A stretch of DNA of 43,943 nucleotides from Kaistia hirudinis (GTDB lineage Bacteria; Pseudomonadota; Alphaproteobacteria; Rhizobiales; Kaistiaceae), in NCBI RefSeq assembly GCF_014196455.1, contig NZ_JACIDS010000009.1, forward strand, positions 1-43,943, written 5' to 3'. Below are positions 1 through 8,652 of the stretch, one piece after another (within the stretch, counting starts at the first letter, position 1; every line of letters begins with the position of its first letter). The translations under genes were made by a program, and so were the position numbers. The notes under the pieces are model-generated. The model was not told the origin of the DNA. It worked only from the letters and a program-made list of their open reading frames with translations, and did not search any database.

Positions 1-27
1 ACGTCAGCACACCGCCTATTCGGGATA

Positions 28-37
28 TTGTATACCG
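28..37 (+). promoter_or_regulatory. GTATAC-type site upstream of the gamma-glutamyltransferase gene
   Basis: TTGTATACCG is seen here. A one-mismatch copy, TTGCATACCG, lies at 221-230, about 27 bases before the chosen start of the gamma-glutamyltransferase gene. The same core recurs at 7422, 7700, 8555, 11036 and 11054, always between genes. An operator of a shared regulator is inferred; a -10 element is the alternative. The rest of 1-256 shows no gene I can support. Confidence 0.4.
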
Positions 38-256
38 GACCAATCCCCGCGCAAGACCATTCTCGCGCCAAACCAACCACAAGGACGGTGATTTCAGGGG
101 CAATCCGGCGCTCGGAAGGGCATTCCGGTTGCACCGGCGCTTCACCCGTGCGCCTTCAGGCGCCACTTGCGACGCCGATGCGCTTGGACGGACCGAAAAT
201 ATGCGGTAACAACCTCCTAATTGCATACCGCTCCACTCCTTGACCGATCGAGCATC

Positions 257-1717
257 ATGACCCCCATTCCTCCCGAAGGCGCGCGCGGCAACGAGACGAT
301 GGTGGCGAGCGGCCATCCGCTGGCGGTGGATGCCGCGCTGCGCGCGCTGGAAGCGGGCGGCAGCGCCATCGACGCGGCAATCGCCGCCGATGCGATCCTC
401 GGCGTGGTGGAGCCGATGGCGACGGGGATCGGCGGCGACCTGCTCGCCATGATCGTGCCGCCGGACGGCGCGGCGCTCAGCTATAACGGCACCGGCCGCG
501 CGCCGGCCGGCCTCACCGCCGATCTGGTCGCGGCGCTGCCGAAGCAGCGCATTCCCGACCGCCATCCGCTCTCGACCACGGTTCCGGGCGCGGTGCGCGG
601 CTGGTTCGACCTGCATGCGCGCTATGGCCGCCTCGCCATGGCGGATCTGCTGGCCCCGGCGATCGCCCTCGCCCGCGACGGCTTCGTGGTCGCGCCGATC
701 TGCGGCCGCGAATGGACCATCTTCGAGAGCGTGATCGCGCGCGACCCGGTCGCCGCTGCGCTCTATCGCGCCGGCAATGTGCCCGGCGGCGGCGACGTCT
801 TCGCCAATCCCGAACTCGCCGCCTGCCTCGCGGCGATCGCGGCCGAGGGCCCCGACGCGTTCTATCGCGGCCGTGTCGCCGAGGCAGTCGAGGCGGCCTC
901 GCGCGCCCATGGCGGCGTGCTGCGGGCGACGGATTTCGCGGCGCATTCCGGCCATTTCGCCGCGCCGCTTTCGACGCGGTTCCGCGGCCTCGACATTCTC
1001 GAATGCCCGCCCAACACGCATGGCCTCGCCGTGCTGGAGGCGCTCGCCGCGCTGGAGCCGCTCACCCTCGATCCCGCGGATCCGCAGACGACCCTCGCCG
1101 CCGTCGCCGCCATGGGACGCGGCCTCGCCAAAGCGCGCGAGACCGTGGCCGATCCGGCCGGCAACACGGTCTGCACCGTCGTCGTCGATCGCGACGGCCT
1201 CGCCGTGACGCTGATGTCCAGCATCTTCAAGCGCTTCGGCTCCGGCATCGGCGTGCCCGGCTGCGGCTTCGTGCTGCAGAACCGCGGCTCCGGCTTTGCC
1301 GAGCCCGGCCATATCAACGGCCCGGCGCCCGGCAAGCGGCCCTATCACACGGTGATCCCGGCGGCCGCGCTGAAGGACGGCCGCTTCCATGCCGGCTTCG
1401 GCGTGGTCGGCGGCGCGATGCAGCCGCAGGGCCATGTCCAGCTCATGCTGCGCATCGCCGCCTGGGGCGAGCCGTTGCAGGCCGCGCTCGACGCGCCGCG
1501 CTGGCGCCTCGAAGGGCCCGGCGAACTCGCGATCGAGCCGGGCACCGACGCGGCGCTGGTGGCGGCGCTCCGCGCCGCCGGCTATGGCGAGCCGACCGGC
1601 GGGGAGATCGCCGGCCGCAGCGATTACGGCGGCGCGCAGATCGTCATGCGCGCTGCGGACGGTTCGCTCCGCGGCGCCTCCGACAAGCGCAAGGACGGGA
1701 CCGCGCGGGGCGCCTGA
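257..1717 (+). CDS. gamma-glutamyltransferase family protein (YwrD-like Ntn hydrolase)
   Basis: This is a 486-residue Ntn-hydrolase precursor of the gamma-glutamyltransferase family, which cleaves gamma-glutamyl bonds such as that of glutathione and matures by autocleavage before a threonine. The N-terminal core runs from MVASGHPLA through EAGGSAIDAAIAA and GIGGD. The cleavage-site region reads GNTVCTVVVDRDG, and the Thr of NTVC aligns with the nucleophile (TTHYSVVD in E. coli). It is followed by FGSGIGVPG and LQNRGSGF, as in the YwrD branch. I see no clear signal peptide, so the enzyme is probably cytoplasmic. ATG 257 is preferred to TTG 221, which overlaps a GTATAC-like site; neither has a good ribosome site. 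The gene converges on a peptide ABC operon, which suits import and hydrolysis of gamma-glutamyl peptides; that link is inferred. Confidence 0.88.
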   Translation: MTPIPPEGARGNETMVASGHPLAVDAALRALEAGGSAIDAAIAADAILGVVEPMATGIGGDLLAMIVPPDGAALSYNGTGRAPAGLTADLVAALPKQRIPDRHPLSTTVPGAVRGWFDLHARYGRLAMADLLAPAIALARDGFVVAPICGREWTIFESVIARDPVAAALYRAGNVPGGGDVFANPELAACLAAIAAEGPDAFYRGRVAEAVEAASRAHGGVLRATDFAAHSGHFAAPLSTRFRGLDILECPPNTHGLAVLEALAALEPLTLDPADPQTTLAAVAAMGRGLAKARETVADPAGNTVCTVVVDRDGLAVTLMSSIFKRFGSGIGVPGCGFVLQNRGSGFAEPGHINGPAPGKRPYHTVIPAAALKDGRFHAGFGVVGGAMQPQGHVQLMLRIAAWGEPLQAALDAPRWRLEGPGELAIEPGTDAALVAALRAAGYGEPTGGEIAGRSDYGGAQIVMRAADGSLRGASDKRKDGTARGA

Positions 1718-1727
1718 CATCAGACGG

Positions 1728-2735
1728 TCACCGGTGCCAGCAGGCGACCTTGTGGTCCTCGCCCTTGTTGATGAGCAGGGGCACCTGTAGCGAGCAGCGC
1801 TCGGTCGCGAGCGGGCAGCGGGCGTGGAAATGGCAGCCCGACGGCCAATGCGCGACGTCCGGAATGTCGCCGCGATAGATGAGGCGCTTCCGCGCTCTCT
1901 GGGTGCGCGGGTCCGGCACGGGCACGGCGGAGAGCAGCGCCTCGGTATAGGGGTGCTGCGGATTGTCGTAGAGCGCGTCGCGATCGGCGATCTCGACCAG
2001 ACGGCCCGAATGCAGGATCGCCACGCGGTGCGAGATGTGGCGCACGACCGAGAGATCATGCGCGATGAAGAGGTAGGCGATCCCCAGTTCCTTCTGCAGA
2101 TCCTGCAGCAGGTTGACGACCTGGGCGCGCACCGAGACGTCGAGCGCCGAGACAGGCTCGTCCGCCACGATCAGCTCAGGCTTCAGGGCGAGGGCGCGGG
2201 CGATGCCGATGCGCTGGCGCTGGCCGCCGGAGAAGGCGTGCGGATAGCGGTCATGCGCGTCGCGCGGCAGGCCGACGAGCCGCATCAGCTCGCCGATCTC
2301 GTCGCGCGCCTCATCGGCATTCTTCACGATGCCATAGACGATGAGCGGTTCGGCGACGATGTCGAGCACCCGCATGCGCGGATTGAGGCTCGCATAGGGA
2401 TCCTGGAAGACGAGCTGCATGTGGCGGCGGAGCTTACGCAGTTCCTCGCCGCGGACATTGGTGATGTCGCGGCCGCGGAAGAAGATGCGCCCGTCGGCGA
2501 GGTCGAGCCGGCGCAGCACGGCGCGGCCGATCGTGGTCTTGCCCGAGCCGGATTCGCCGACGAGGCCGAGCGTCTCGCCGGGCCGGATATCGAACGAGAT
2601 GTCGCGAAGCGCCTGCACCTTGCTCGGCTTCGACCAGAGGCCGCCGCGGCTGGCCTCATATTCGACCGTCATGCTGCGGACCGAGAGCACCGGCTCGCGA
2701 TCGGCCAGCGGCGGGAGGGAAAGAGCGGCTGACAT
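1728..2735 (-). CDS. dipeptide/oligopeptide ABC transporter ATP-binding protein (DppF/OppF type)
   Basis: This 335-residue ATPase is one of the two nucleotide-binding subunits of a peptide importer and acts on the inner face of the cytoplasmic membrane. Walker A is GESGSGKTT (residues about 60-68), the signature is FSGGQRQRIGIARAL, Walker B is LIVADE and the D-loop is SALD. The C-terminal oligo_HPY region with its Cys pair (CHFHARCP) marks the Dpp/Opp/Gsi group. It is the last gene of the operon, 8 bases after the dppD-type gene, whose stop lies inside its ribosome site (GAGG, 6 bases before ATG). The neighbouring gamma-glutamyltransferase makes glutathione or gamma-glutamyl peptides reasonable substrates, but the sequence does not fix specificity. 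Confidence 0.93.
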   Translation of the reverse strand: MSAALSLPPLADREPVLSVRSMTVEYEASRGGLWSKPSKVQALRDISFDIRPGETLGLVGESGSGKTTIGRAVLRRLDLADGRIFFRGRDITNVRGEELRKLRRHMQLVFQDPYASLNPRMRVLDIVAEPLIVYGIVKNADEARDEIGELMRLVGLPRDAHDRYPHAFSGGQRQRIGIARALALKPELIVADEPVSALDVSVRAQVVNLLQDLQKELGIAYLFIAHDLSVVRHISHRVAILHSGRLVEIADRDALYDNPQHPYTEALLSAVPVPDPRTQRARKRLIYRGDIPDVAHWPSGCHFHARCPLATERCSLQVPLLINKGEDHKVACWHR

Positions 2736-2743
2736 GGCGGACC

Positions 2744-3775
2744 TCAGGTGAGAGCGGCTTCGAGCGGCGGGCTTTCCTGCCAGGCCGGCACCGATGGCCG
2801 CCAGCAGGCGGCCGAGGCGCCGGGATGCACGACGGCCAACGGCGGCTGCTCGGTGCAGCGCTCCACGGCGATCGGGCAGCGCGCGCGGAAGGAACAGCCG
2901 ACCGGCGGCGACAGCAGGCTCGGCGGCGAGCCTTCGATCGCGATGAGGCGGTTCATGCGGTCGTCGAGGCGCGGCGTCGAGCGGATCAGGCCCTGCGTAT
3001 AGGGATGCGAGGGCCGTTCGAAGAGATCGTCGGCGAGGCCCATCTCGACGATCCGGCCGGCATACATCACCGCGACGCGGCGGCAGAGGCCCGCGACGAC
3101 GCCGAGATCATGCGTGATCAGGATGACCGAGAGATTGAGCGTCTCCTGCAGGCCCGCAATGAGCTCCAGCACCTGCGCCTGGATGGTGACGTCGAGCGCC
3201 GTGGTCGGCTCGTCCGCGATTAGCAGCTGCGGCTCGCAGGCGATCGCCATGGCGATCATGATGCGCTGGCGCATGCCGCCCGAGAGTTCGTGCGGATATT
3301 GGTTGGCGCGGCGCGGCGGCGCGGGGATGCCGACGGCCTCCAGCAGTTCGAGCACGCGGGTGCGCGCCTGCGTCTTGGTCATGCCGAGATGGCGCTGCAG
3401 CACCTCGGCGATCTGCGCGCCGACGGTGAGCAGCGGGTTGAGCGAGGTCATCGGATCCTGGAAGATCAGCGAGACCTCCTTGCCGCGGATCTCGCGCGCC
3501 CGCTTCGGACCGTCTCCGGTCAGCAGCGACTGGCCCTTCCACTTGATGTCGCCGCTGACGATGCGGCCGGGCACGTCGATGAGCCCCATCACGGCCTGCG
3601 CCGTGACGCTCTTGCCCGAGCCGGATTCGCCGACGATCGCCAGCGTCTCGCCGCGGCGGATCGAGAGGTCGACACCACGGAGGCCGTGAACGACGCCGGC
3701 CCGCGTATCGAACTCGACGCAAAGCCGCTCGACCTCGAGCAGAGGCATGTCGGAAATGGCGTCCATGGTCGTCAT
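2744..3775 (-). CDS. dipeptide/oligopeptide ABC transporter ATP-binding protein (DppD/OppD type)
   Basis: This 343-residue ATPase is the partner of the preceding NBD. Walker A is GESGSGKS (about residues 49-56), the signature is [15 protein letters not shown], Walker B is LLIADE and the D-loop is TALD. The C-terminal oligo_HPY segment contains [15 protein letters not shown]. The frame stays open upstream to 3958, but ATG 3775 gives the normal family N-terminus and overlaps the permease stop by four bases (ATGA), so translation is probably coupled. ATG 3766 is a second possibility. The longer start would add a basic, low-complexity stretch that mirrors the permease gene and is rejected. Confidence 0.93.
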   Translation of the reverse strand: MTTMDAISDMPLLEVERLCVEFDTRAGVVHGLRGVDLSIRRGETLAIVGESGSGKSVTAQAVMGLIDVPGRIVSGDIKWKGQSLLTGDGPKRAREIRGKEVSLIFQDPMTSLNPLLTVGAQIAEVLQRHLGMTKTQARTRVLELLEAVGIPAPPRRANQYPHELSGGMRQRIMIAMAIACEPQLLIADEPTTALDVTIQAQVLELIAGLQETLNLSVILITHDLGVVAGLCRRVAVMYAGRIVEMGLADDLFERPSHPYTQGLIRSTPRLDDRMNRLIAIEGSPPSLLSPPVGCSFRARCPIAVERCTEQPPLAVVHPGASAACWRPSVPAWQESPPLEAALT

Positions 3776-4755
3776 GCCTCCACCGGGGCCGGAGCCGGCG
3801 CATCGTGCCGCTTGCCGCGACGGCGTTCGGCGGCCTTGGCGCGGGCGAAGCGCTTCTCGCGCTCCTGCGGATCCGTCGTGACGCGCATCCAGTTGGCGAA
3901 CAGGTTGATGGAAAGGACCGTGATCGAGATCGCCATGCCGGGGAAGGTGATCAGCCACCAGGCGACGAAAATGTAGTCCTTGCCATTGGCGACATCGAGG
4001 CCCCAGCTGGTCGCCGGCGGCTGCACGCCGAGGCCGAGGAACGACATCGCCGCCTCGGCGAGCACGACATTGGTGAATTCGAGGATGCCGAGGGTCAGCA
4101 GCGGCGAGGTCAGGTTCGGCAGGATGTGCCGGAAGATCACGCGGCCCGGCTTGCAGCCGATCATCTCGGCCGCCTCGACATAGGGCGTCTGGCGCAGCGA
4201 CAGCACTATGCCGCGCACCACGCGGGCATAGATCATCCAGTTGGTGATCGCGAGCACGACGATCATCGTGACGAGGCCGGGGCCGACCACCGAGACGATC
4301 AGCAGGATCATCAGCAGTCCGGGAAAGGCGACTTGGATATCGACGATGCGCATCAGCACCGAATCCGTGCGCCCGCCGCGGAAGCCCGCGACGAGGCCGA
4401 CCAGCACGCCGAACGCGCCGGCGAGCAGCACGACCGAGACGCCGGCGATCAGCGAGATGCGCGCGCCGGCGATGACGCGCGAGAACACGTCGCGGCCGAG
4501 ATGATCGGTGCCGAAGATATGGGCCCAGCTGCCGCCCGGCAGCCAGGCCGGCGGCTTGAGGCGCGCCACGACCGATTGGGCCGCCGGATCATAGGGCGTG
4601 ATCAGTGGACCGAAGATCGCCATCAGGATCAGGAGGACGATGACCGAGAATCCGAACAGGCCGGCCTTGTCGTAGCGCAGCTCCGTGAAAAAGTTGCGGA
4701 GCGCGCCGGGCTGGCCGGGAGACGGGGTGGACGATGTGGTGGTGGAGGCTGCCAT
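3772..4755 (-). CDS. peptide ABC transporter permease (DppC/OppC type)
   Basis: This 327-residue inner-membrane subunit has an N-terminal cytoplasmic arm rich in Ser, Thr and Pro. A first membrane segment lies at about residues 33-53, and the BPD_transp_1 domain with about five further helices follows. The coupling motif for the ATPase is [21 protein letters not shown], and the family sequences [22 protein letters not shown] and [13 protein letters not shown] are present in recognisable form. The C-terminus carries an unusual basic then Ala-Pro-rich tail (about 30 residues after the last helix). The gene lies 3 bases after the dppB-type gene and overlaps the dppD-type gene, so the four cytoplasmic and membrane subunits form one tight block. 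Confidence 0.92.
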   Translation of the reverse strand: MAASTTTSSTPSPGQPGALRNFFTELRYDKAGLFGFSVIVLLILMAIFGPLITPYDPAAQSVVARLKPPAWLPGGSWAHIFGTDHLGRDVFSRVIAGARISLIAGVSVVLLAGAFGVLVGLVAGFRGGRTDSVLMRIVDIQVAFPGLLMILLIVSVVGPGLVTMIVVLAITNWMIYARVVRGIVLSLRQTPYVEAAEMIGCKPGRVIFRHILPNLTSPLLTLGILEFTNVVLAEAAMSFLGLGVQPPATSWGLDVANGKDYIFVAWWLITFPGMAISITVLSINLFANWMRVTTDPQEREKRFARAKAAERRRGKRHDAPAPAPVEA

Positions 4756-4758
4756 CGG

Positions 4759-5679
4759 TCAGGCCAGTTTGATGCGAGGGTCGATGAGCTTGTAGATGAC
4801 GTCGAGCGTGATGTTCACGAGCACGATGCCGATCGCGACGGTGAAGACGATCGCCTGCAGCAGGAACAGGTCGCTGTGCCGGATCGCCTGCATTGCGGTG
4901 AGCCCGAGGCCGGGCCAGGCGAAGACGGTTTCGACCACCACCGTGTAGCCGGCGAGCGCCGAGATGAACTCCCAGCCGGCCAGCGTGATGAAGGGAACCA
5001 TCGCGTTGCGGAGCGCATGGCCAAACAGGACCTGGCTGAAACGCAGCCCCTTGGCCCGCGCGGTACGCACATATTGCTGGTTGAGCTCGTCGATCACCGA
5101 GGAACGCACCAGCATCATCAACCGCGCCGTCGCGGGGACGGCGAGGGTTATGGCCGGCAGGATGAAGTACTGCCAGCCGCCATAGCCCGATGTGGGCAGC
5201 AGCCGCCACTTCACCGCCACCAGCATGATCAGCAGCAGGCCGAGCCAGAACTGGGGTAGCGACAGGCCGAACAGCCCGCCGAACACGGTGATGCGGTCGG
5301 CGATGCCGCCAGGCCGGATCGCCGCGATCGCGCCGAGCGGCAAGGCGAGGATGATCGCGAGGCCGAGACCGGCCGCGATGAGCTTCAGCGTATTCGGCAG
5401 ACGGCCCGCGACCACATCCATGGCCGGGCGCCGCTGCCACATGCTCTCGCCGAAATCGAAGGTCGCGAGATCGCCGACAAAGGTGACGAACTGGTCCGCG
5501 ATCGGCCGGTCGAGCCCGAATTTGTGCTCGAAGGCGGCCCGCTGCTCGTCGGTGGCCGAGAGGGGCAGCATGACCTTGGCCGGATCGCCGACCAGTCGCG
5601 TCGCCACGAAGACGACGATCGTGACGCCCAGCACGACCAGAAAACCCTGGAAGATGCGCCGAAGGATGAACGCGCCCAT
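4759..5679 (-). CDS. peptide ABC transporter permease (DppB/OppB type)
   Basis: This 306-residue inner-membrane permease is the usual length for DppB. An N-terminal helix (FLVVLGVTIVVFVATRL) is followed by the periplasmic loop and a BPD_transp_1 domain with five helices. The coupling segment YVRTARAKGLRFSQVLFGHALRN and the SALAGYTVVVETVFAWPGLG region are typical. The start at 5679 has GAGG seven bases upstream. It is separated from the binding-protein gene by 138 bases that hold three inverted repeats, so its expression is probably lower than that of the binding protein. Confidence 0.93.
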   Translation of the reverse strand: MGAFILRRIFQGFLVVLGVTIVVFVATRLVGDPAKVMLPLSATDEQRAAFEHKFGLDRPIADQFVTFVGDLATFDFGESMWQRRPAMDVVAGRLPNTLKLIAAGLGLAIILALPLGAIAAIRPGGIADRITVFGGLFGLSLPQFWLGLLLIMLVAVKWRLLPTSGYGGWQYFILPAITLAVPATARLMMLVRSSVIDELNQQYVRTARAKGLRFSQVLFGHALRNAMVPFITLAGWEFISALAGYTVVVETVFAWPGLGLTAMQAIRHSDLFLLQAIVFTVAIGIVLVNITLDVIYKLIDPRIKLA

Positions 5680-5705
5680 TCCGCAACCTCGCTTGGAACT
5701 TCGAA

Positions 5706-5739
5706 GTGCTTCACCGCCTCGCTAGGAGCGGTGAAGCAC
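5706..5739 (-). other. intercistronic hairpin, 12-bp perfect stem
   Basis: GTGCTTCACCGC (5706-5717) is perfectly complementary to 5728-5739 around a 10-base loop. No T-run follows on the minus strand, so it does not look like a simple terminator. It lies between the binding-protein gene and the dppB-type gene and may stabilise the upstream message. Confidence 0.7.
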
Positions 5740-5750
5740 CTCGTTCGTTT

Positions 5751-5799
5751 GCATTGCCGCAATGCCTTCACGCGAGGCTGATGATGCCTCGCGTGAAGG
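5751..5799 (-). other. two adjacent intercistronic hairpins after the binding-protein gene
   Basis: CCTTCACGCGAGG (5765-5777) pairs perfectly with 5787-5799 around a 9-base loop, giving a 13-bp stem 18 bases after the binding-protein stop. Directly beside it GCATTG (5751-5756) pairs with CAATGC (5760-5765) around three bases, sharing base 5765. Hairpins in this place are known to protect the binding-protein message from 3' exonucleases and to cut downstream expression; that role is inferred here. Confidence 0.7.
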
Positions 5800-5817
5800 T
5801 GTCCGAGGAGGCTCCGA

Positions 5818-7302
5818 TTACTCGGAGACCTTCATTTCCTTGACCATCAGCTTGGCGTCGACGCGCGGCGCCCAGTCGAGGCGCTGCGAGAAGCCGTAGA
5901 TGTCCTGCATGTTCAGGAGCGGCACGAGATAGTTGTTGTCATGCGCCTTCTGCGTGATCTTCGCGTAGAGCTCCTTGCGCTTGGCAACGTCGGTCTCGAC
6001 GCGCGCCTGCTTGACCCACTCGGCCATCTCCTCGTCCTTGTTGGACGAAGCGGTGCCGCCGGCCTGATAGGCGAAGGAGGTCTCGCGATCGGCGTCGAGC
6101 AGCTCGTTCGAGTTCACGACGAAGACCGCATCGGGACGATGGTTCTTGTCGAAGAGCTGGTTCAGATACTCGCCGAACTCCTCGATCTTGAACTCGACGT
6201 TCAGCCCGGCATCCTTCCAGTAGGAGCCGACGGCCTCGATCAGCTCGCGATCCTTGAGCCAGCGGCCCGCCTCGCCGACGATGGTGATCGTCTTGCCTTC
6301 GGCGCCGGCTTCCTTGATCAGGGCCTTGGCCTGCGCGGGATCATAGGGATAGGGCTCGATCGCCTCGTTGAAGCCGAAGGCGCGCGGATTGACGAGCTGG
6401 CCCTTGGTCGGCGTCGCATAGCCGCCATAAAGGCTGTCGGCGAGCGCCTTGCGGTCGATGGCGAGGTTCAGCGCCTTGCGGACGCGCTCGTCCTTCGTCG
6501 CCTCGTTCTCCGTCGACAGGATGATGACGGCCGTCTCGACGCCCTGCACGGCGGCCGACTTCGGCACCGAGGAGACGAATTCCGGCAGCAGATTGGTGAT
6601 GACGTCGAGCTCGCCGGCCATCAGGCCGGACATGCGCGTTCCCGGCTCGCCGATGAAGCGGAAATGCACTTCGTCGATCGTCGGCTTGTCGCCCCAGTAA
6701 TCCGGGTTCTGGTCGAGCACGACTTCCTGGCCGCGCGTCCAGCTCGCGAGCTTGTAGGGGCCGGTGCCGGCCGGCTCGGTGGCGAATTTCGGATCGCTCG
6801 AATACTTCGCCGGAACCATCTTCATCCAGTACATGCGCGACGGCAGGATGGGGTCCGGACCCGACGTCTTGATGCGCACGGTGAGGTCGTCGACCTTCTC
6901 GGCGCCGGTCAGCGTGCCGAAATACGACATCTGCTCGGATGCGAAGGCCGGATCGATGATGCGGTCGACGCTGACGACCACGGCGTCGGCGTTGAACGGC
7001 TCGCCATTGGTGAACTTGACGCCGGGGCGCAGCTTGAATTCCCACGTCGTCGCGTCGATCTGCGTCGGCGGAGCTGCTGCGAGGCCGGGGACGAGCTCGC
7101 CCTGCGGCGTGCGCATCATCAGCGTCTCGTAGATATTGTCGTTGATGGCGCGCTCACCGCCGTCGTCGCGCTTCTGCGGGTCGAGCGTCGAAGCCTCGGA
7201 GCCGACCGCGATGGTGACCTGCGAGGCATGCGCAACCCCTGCGAACGGCAATGAAACCGCCGCCAGAAGCGCCACTCTGGAAAGCACTCTTCTTATTTTC
7301 AT
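5818..7302 (-). CDS. periplasmic peptide-binding protein of the ABC importer (SBP_bac_5 family)
   Basis: This 494-residue extracytoplasmic solute-binding protein delivers substrate to the permeases encoded downstream. The signal peptide is MKIRRVLSRVALLAAVSLPF with a likely cut after AGVAHA (about residue 26). The mature start (SQVTIAVGSEASTLDPQ), GTGPYKLASW and the FRFIGEPGTRMSGLMAGELDV segment are typical of the DppA/GsiB/NikA family. Two ATGs stand in tandem at 7305 and 7302; GGAG is three bases before the first and six before the second, so 7302 is preferred. A GTATAC palindrome at 7425-7430 overlaps the likely -10. The bound ligand cannot be read from the sequence. Confidence 0.92.
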   Translation of the reverse strand: MKIRRVLSRVALLAAVSLPFAGVAHASQVTIAVGSEASTLDPQKRDDGGERAINDNIYETLMMRTPQGELVPGLAAAPPTQIDATTWEFKLRPGVKFTNGEPFNADAVVVSVDRIIDPAFASEQMSYFGTLTGAEKVDDLTVRIKTSGPDPILPSRMYWMKMVPAKYSSDPKFATEPAGTGPYKLASWTRGQEVVLDQNPDYWGDKPTIDEVHFRFIGEPGTRMSGLMAGELDVITNLLPEFVSSVPKSAAVQGVETAVIILSTENEATKDERVRKALNLAIDRKALADSLYGGYATPTKGQLVNPRAFGFNEAIEPYPYDPAQAKALIKEAGAEGKTITIVGEAGRWLKDRELIEAVGSYWKDAGLNVEFKIEEFGEYLNQLFDKNHRPDAVFVVNSNELLDADRETSFAYQAGGTASSNKDEEMAEWVKQARVETDVAKRKELYAKITQKAHDNNYLVPLLNMQDIYGFSQRLDWAPRVDAKLMVKEMKVSE

Positions 7303-7421
7303 CATCCGCTCCGTTGCTCCAAGGCAATGGTTGTGGCGCAGCCCTGCGCTGCACCACGAGGCGGATCGACGGCATTCCCCGGGACCGCAGATTGGACATT
7401 CTCCAAATCCGAGTCAAGTCG

Positions 7422-7432
7422 TCAGTATACAA
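7422..7432 (-). promoter_or_regulatory. GTATAC-type operator overlapping the likely promoter of the peptide ABC operon
   Basis: On the minus strand this reads TTGTATACTGA. TATACT (7424-7429) makes a good -10, with TTGATC or TTTGAT 15-16 bases upstream as a weak -35. The site is about 120 bases before the binding-protein start. A repressor sitting on the palindrome would block the promoter; that is inferred. Confidence 0.45.
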
Positions 7433-7699
7433 CGCAATGATCTGGATCAAACTGGCCGGAAATCAACGCTGCGGCGGCGAAGCGTGACCGGTGCACGCTC
7501 TACGCAGCTGCGGCCGGCGGTGGTACCGGCGCCTCATCGAGGGCCTCGGGGACAAAAGCTCGGATTGCCGCCGCTATTCTCAGCACATGCCGTGTTTCTG
7601 GCCATGGGCCTCAAGGGCGTCGCGAAGGCTTGAATCCCAAGCGGGAATGGGTCTGCCGCGCTGCCGCCCATGAACAAAAAAAGGGCTGTTCGGCCGCAA

Positions 7700-7722
7700 T
7701 TGTATACGACATACTGAATACA
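7700..7722 (+). promoter_or_regulatory. GTATAC-type site with a second half-site
   Basis: TTGTATACGA at 7700-7709 is followed by ATACTGAATACA, so TGTAT (7701-7705) and ATACA (7718-7722) form an inverted pair 12 bases apart. It lies about 120 bases beyond the marR stop and about 400 bases before the binding-protein start. It could be an auxiliary operator or part of an unseen promoter. Confidence 0.35.
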
Positions 7723-7841
7723 TCGGATCGCGGCATTCCCCGGCGGCGCTTCCGGACCATGCGACAGGATCGTTTCCGCCTCAAGGCCATAAGAGCCGGC
7801 GGAAGCCGTCAGGCGCCAATCGCCGCGGCGAGACGCTCTTC

Positions 7842-8405
7842 TTAGGTGTGGTCCATCTTGGATGCACCGAGCGGCGCGCGTCCATAGCGATTGTTCGCCT
7901 CGAGCAGCTTGAGGATCGTCGCCACGAAGCGTTCGCGCTCATCCTCGTCCAGCGATTCGAGCAGCCGCGTCTGCGCCCGCGCCATGGCGGGGTGCATGCG
8001 CCCGACCAGTTCCTCCCCCTCCGGCGTCAGCCGCGCCAGAACCATGCGGCGATCCGCACGGCTGCGCATCCGCGCGACGAAGCCCCGCTGTTCGAGGCGC
8101 GCCAGCACATCCGCGACATTGGTCCGGTCGATCCCGAGCGCATTGGCGAGCGAGATCTGGTCGGTATCGGGATTGGTCGAGAGAATGGTAAGCAGCCCGT
8201 ATTGCACGGGGGTTATCCCGAACTCGGCGCATTCCTCGAAGAACAGCGCATAATGGATCTGGTGCAGCCGGCGCACGAGATAGCCGGGCCGCTTCCAGAG
8301 CGGCAGCCGCTCGGCCAGGGCCTGAAGGATCGGGTTGGGGCCGACCTCGGCCACCGGCGTTCCGCTCGCCCCCTCGCGCTTTGCTGCCGGTTCGGACCCC
8401 TTCAA
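7842..8405 (-). CDS. MarR family transcriptional regulator
   Basis: This winged-helix repressor-type protein has 187 residues from the start chosen here. The MarR fold covers RPGYLVRRLHQIHYALF (dimer helix), FGITPVQYGLLTIL, the recognition region ISLANALGIDRTNVADVLARL and the wing with ADRRMVLARLTPEGEEL. The frame is open up to 8609. TTG 8405 is chosen because GGGAG stands six bases upstream; GTG 8354 (shorter) and ATG 8519 (longer) are possible. MarR proteins often control aromatic or antibiotic catabolism genes beside them and sense the substrate. It is divergent from the ABM-GST pair and is the leading candidate to bind the GTATAC sites around it. Confidence 0.85.
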   Translation of the reverse strand: MKGSEPAAKREGASGTPVAEVGPNPILQALAERLPLWKRPGYLVRRLHQIHYALFFEECAEFGITPVQYGLLTILSTNPDTDQISLANALGIDRTNVADVLARLEQRGFVARMRSRADRRMVLARLTPEGEELVGRMHPAMARAQTRLLESLDEDERERFVATILKLLEANNRYGRAPLGASKMDHT

Positions 8406-8535
8406 TCGCAACTCCCATCGCCAGATGCAGCGCCGCAAGGCGCTCGCCCGCGCGCAGGATAGACCGAGACGGGCGAGCGCTACAGCCCGCCTGTCGCCTT
8501 GGGGCCCAAGCAGGCACATCCGCCGCCGGCGCGCA

Positions 8536-8565
8536 TTGTCCGAGATAAAAAAGGATGTATACTGA
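8536..8565 (+). promoter_or_regulatory. candidate promoter with GTATAC site for the ABM-GST operon
   Basis: TTGTCC (8536-8541), a 16-base spacer and TATACT (8558-8563) look like a sigma-70 promoter. The -10 lies within the palindrome GTATAC of ATGTATACTGA (8555-8565). The ABM gene starts 90 bases downstream and the MarR gene faces the other way, so a repressor here could act on both. Confidence 0.45.
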
Positions 8566-8652
8566 TGATTATCGGATGGGCGGCTTCCCCATCGACGCCT
8601 TCCGCGCACGAACTCTCATTCTCACGACAGTCCCGACCGAAGGAGCGAACTC

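Larger units (their letters stand above)
7303..7841. other. 539-bp region between the peptide-binding-protein and MarR genes
   Basis: No convincing gene lies here; the open frames are short, basic and unlike known proteins. It is the promoter region of the peptide transport operon and the region beyond the marR stop. It carries two of the GTATAC sites (7422-7432 and 7700-7709) and is clearly more A+T-rich around both of them than the genes on either side. Confidence 0.6.

Noticed and set aside
712-1878. 388-residue open frame across the gamma-glutamyltransferase gene
   Set aside because: Arg/Ala/Gly-rich sequence with no domain; it is another frame of a G+C-rich gene with strong family motifs.
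3805-5259. 484-residue open frame opposite the two peptide permease genes
   Set aside because: Made almost only of charged and His-rich stretches, the usual antisense of membrane-protein codons; the minus strand encodes clear DppB and DppC proteins.
8406-8609. Long N-terminal extension of the MarR protein
   Set aside because: The extra 68 residues are Arg- and Trp-rich without fold and run into the candidate promoter region; TTG 8405 has a good ribosome site.
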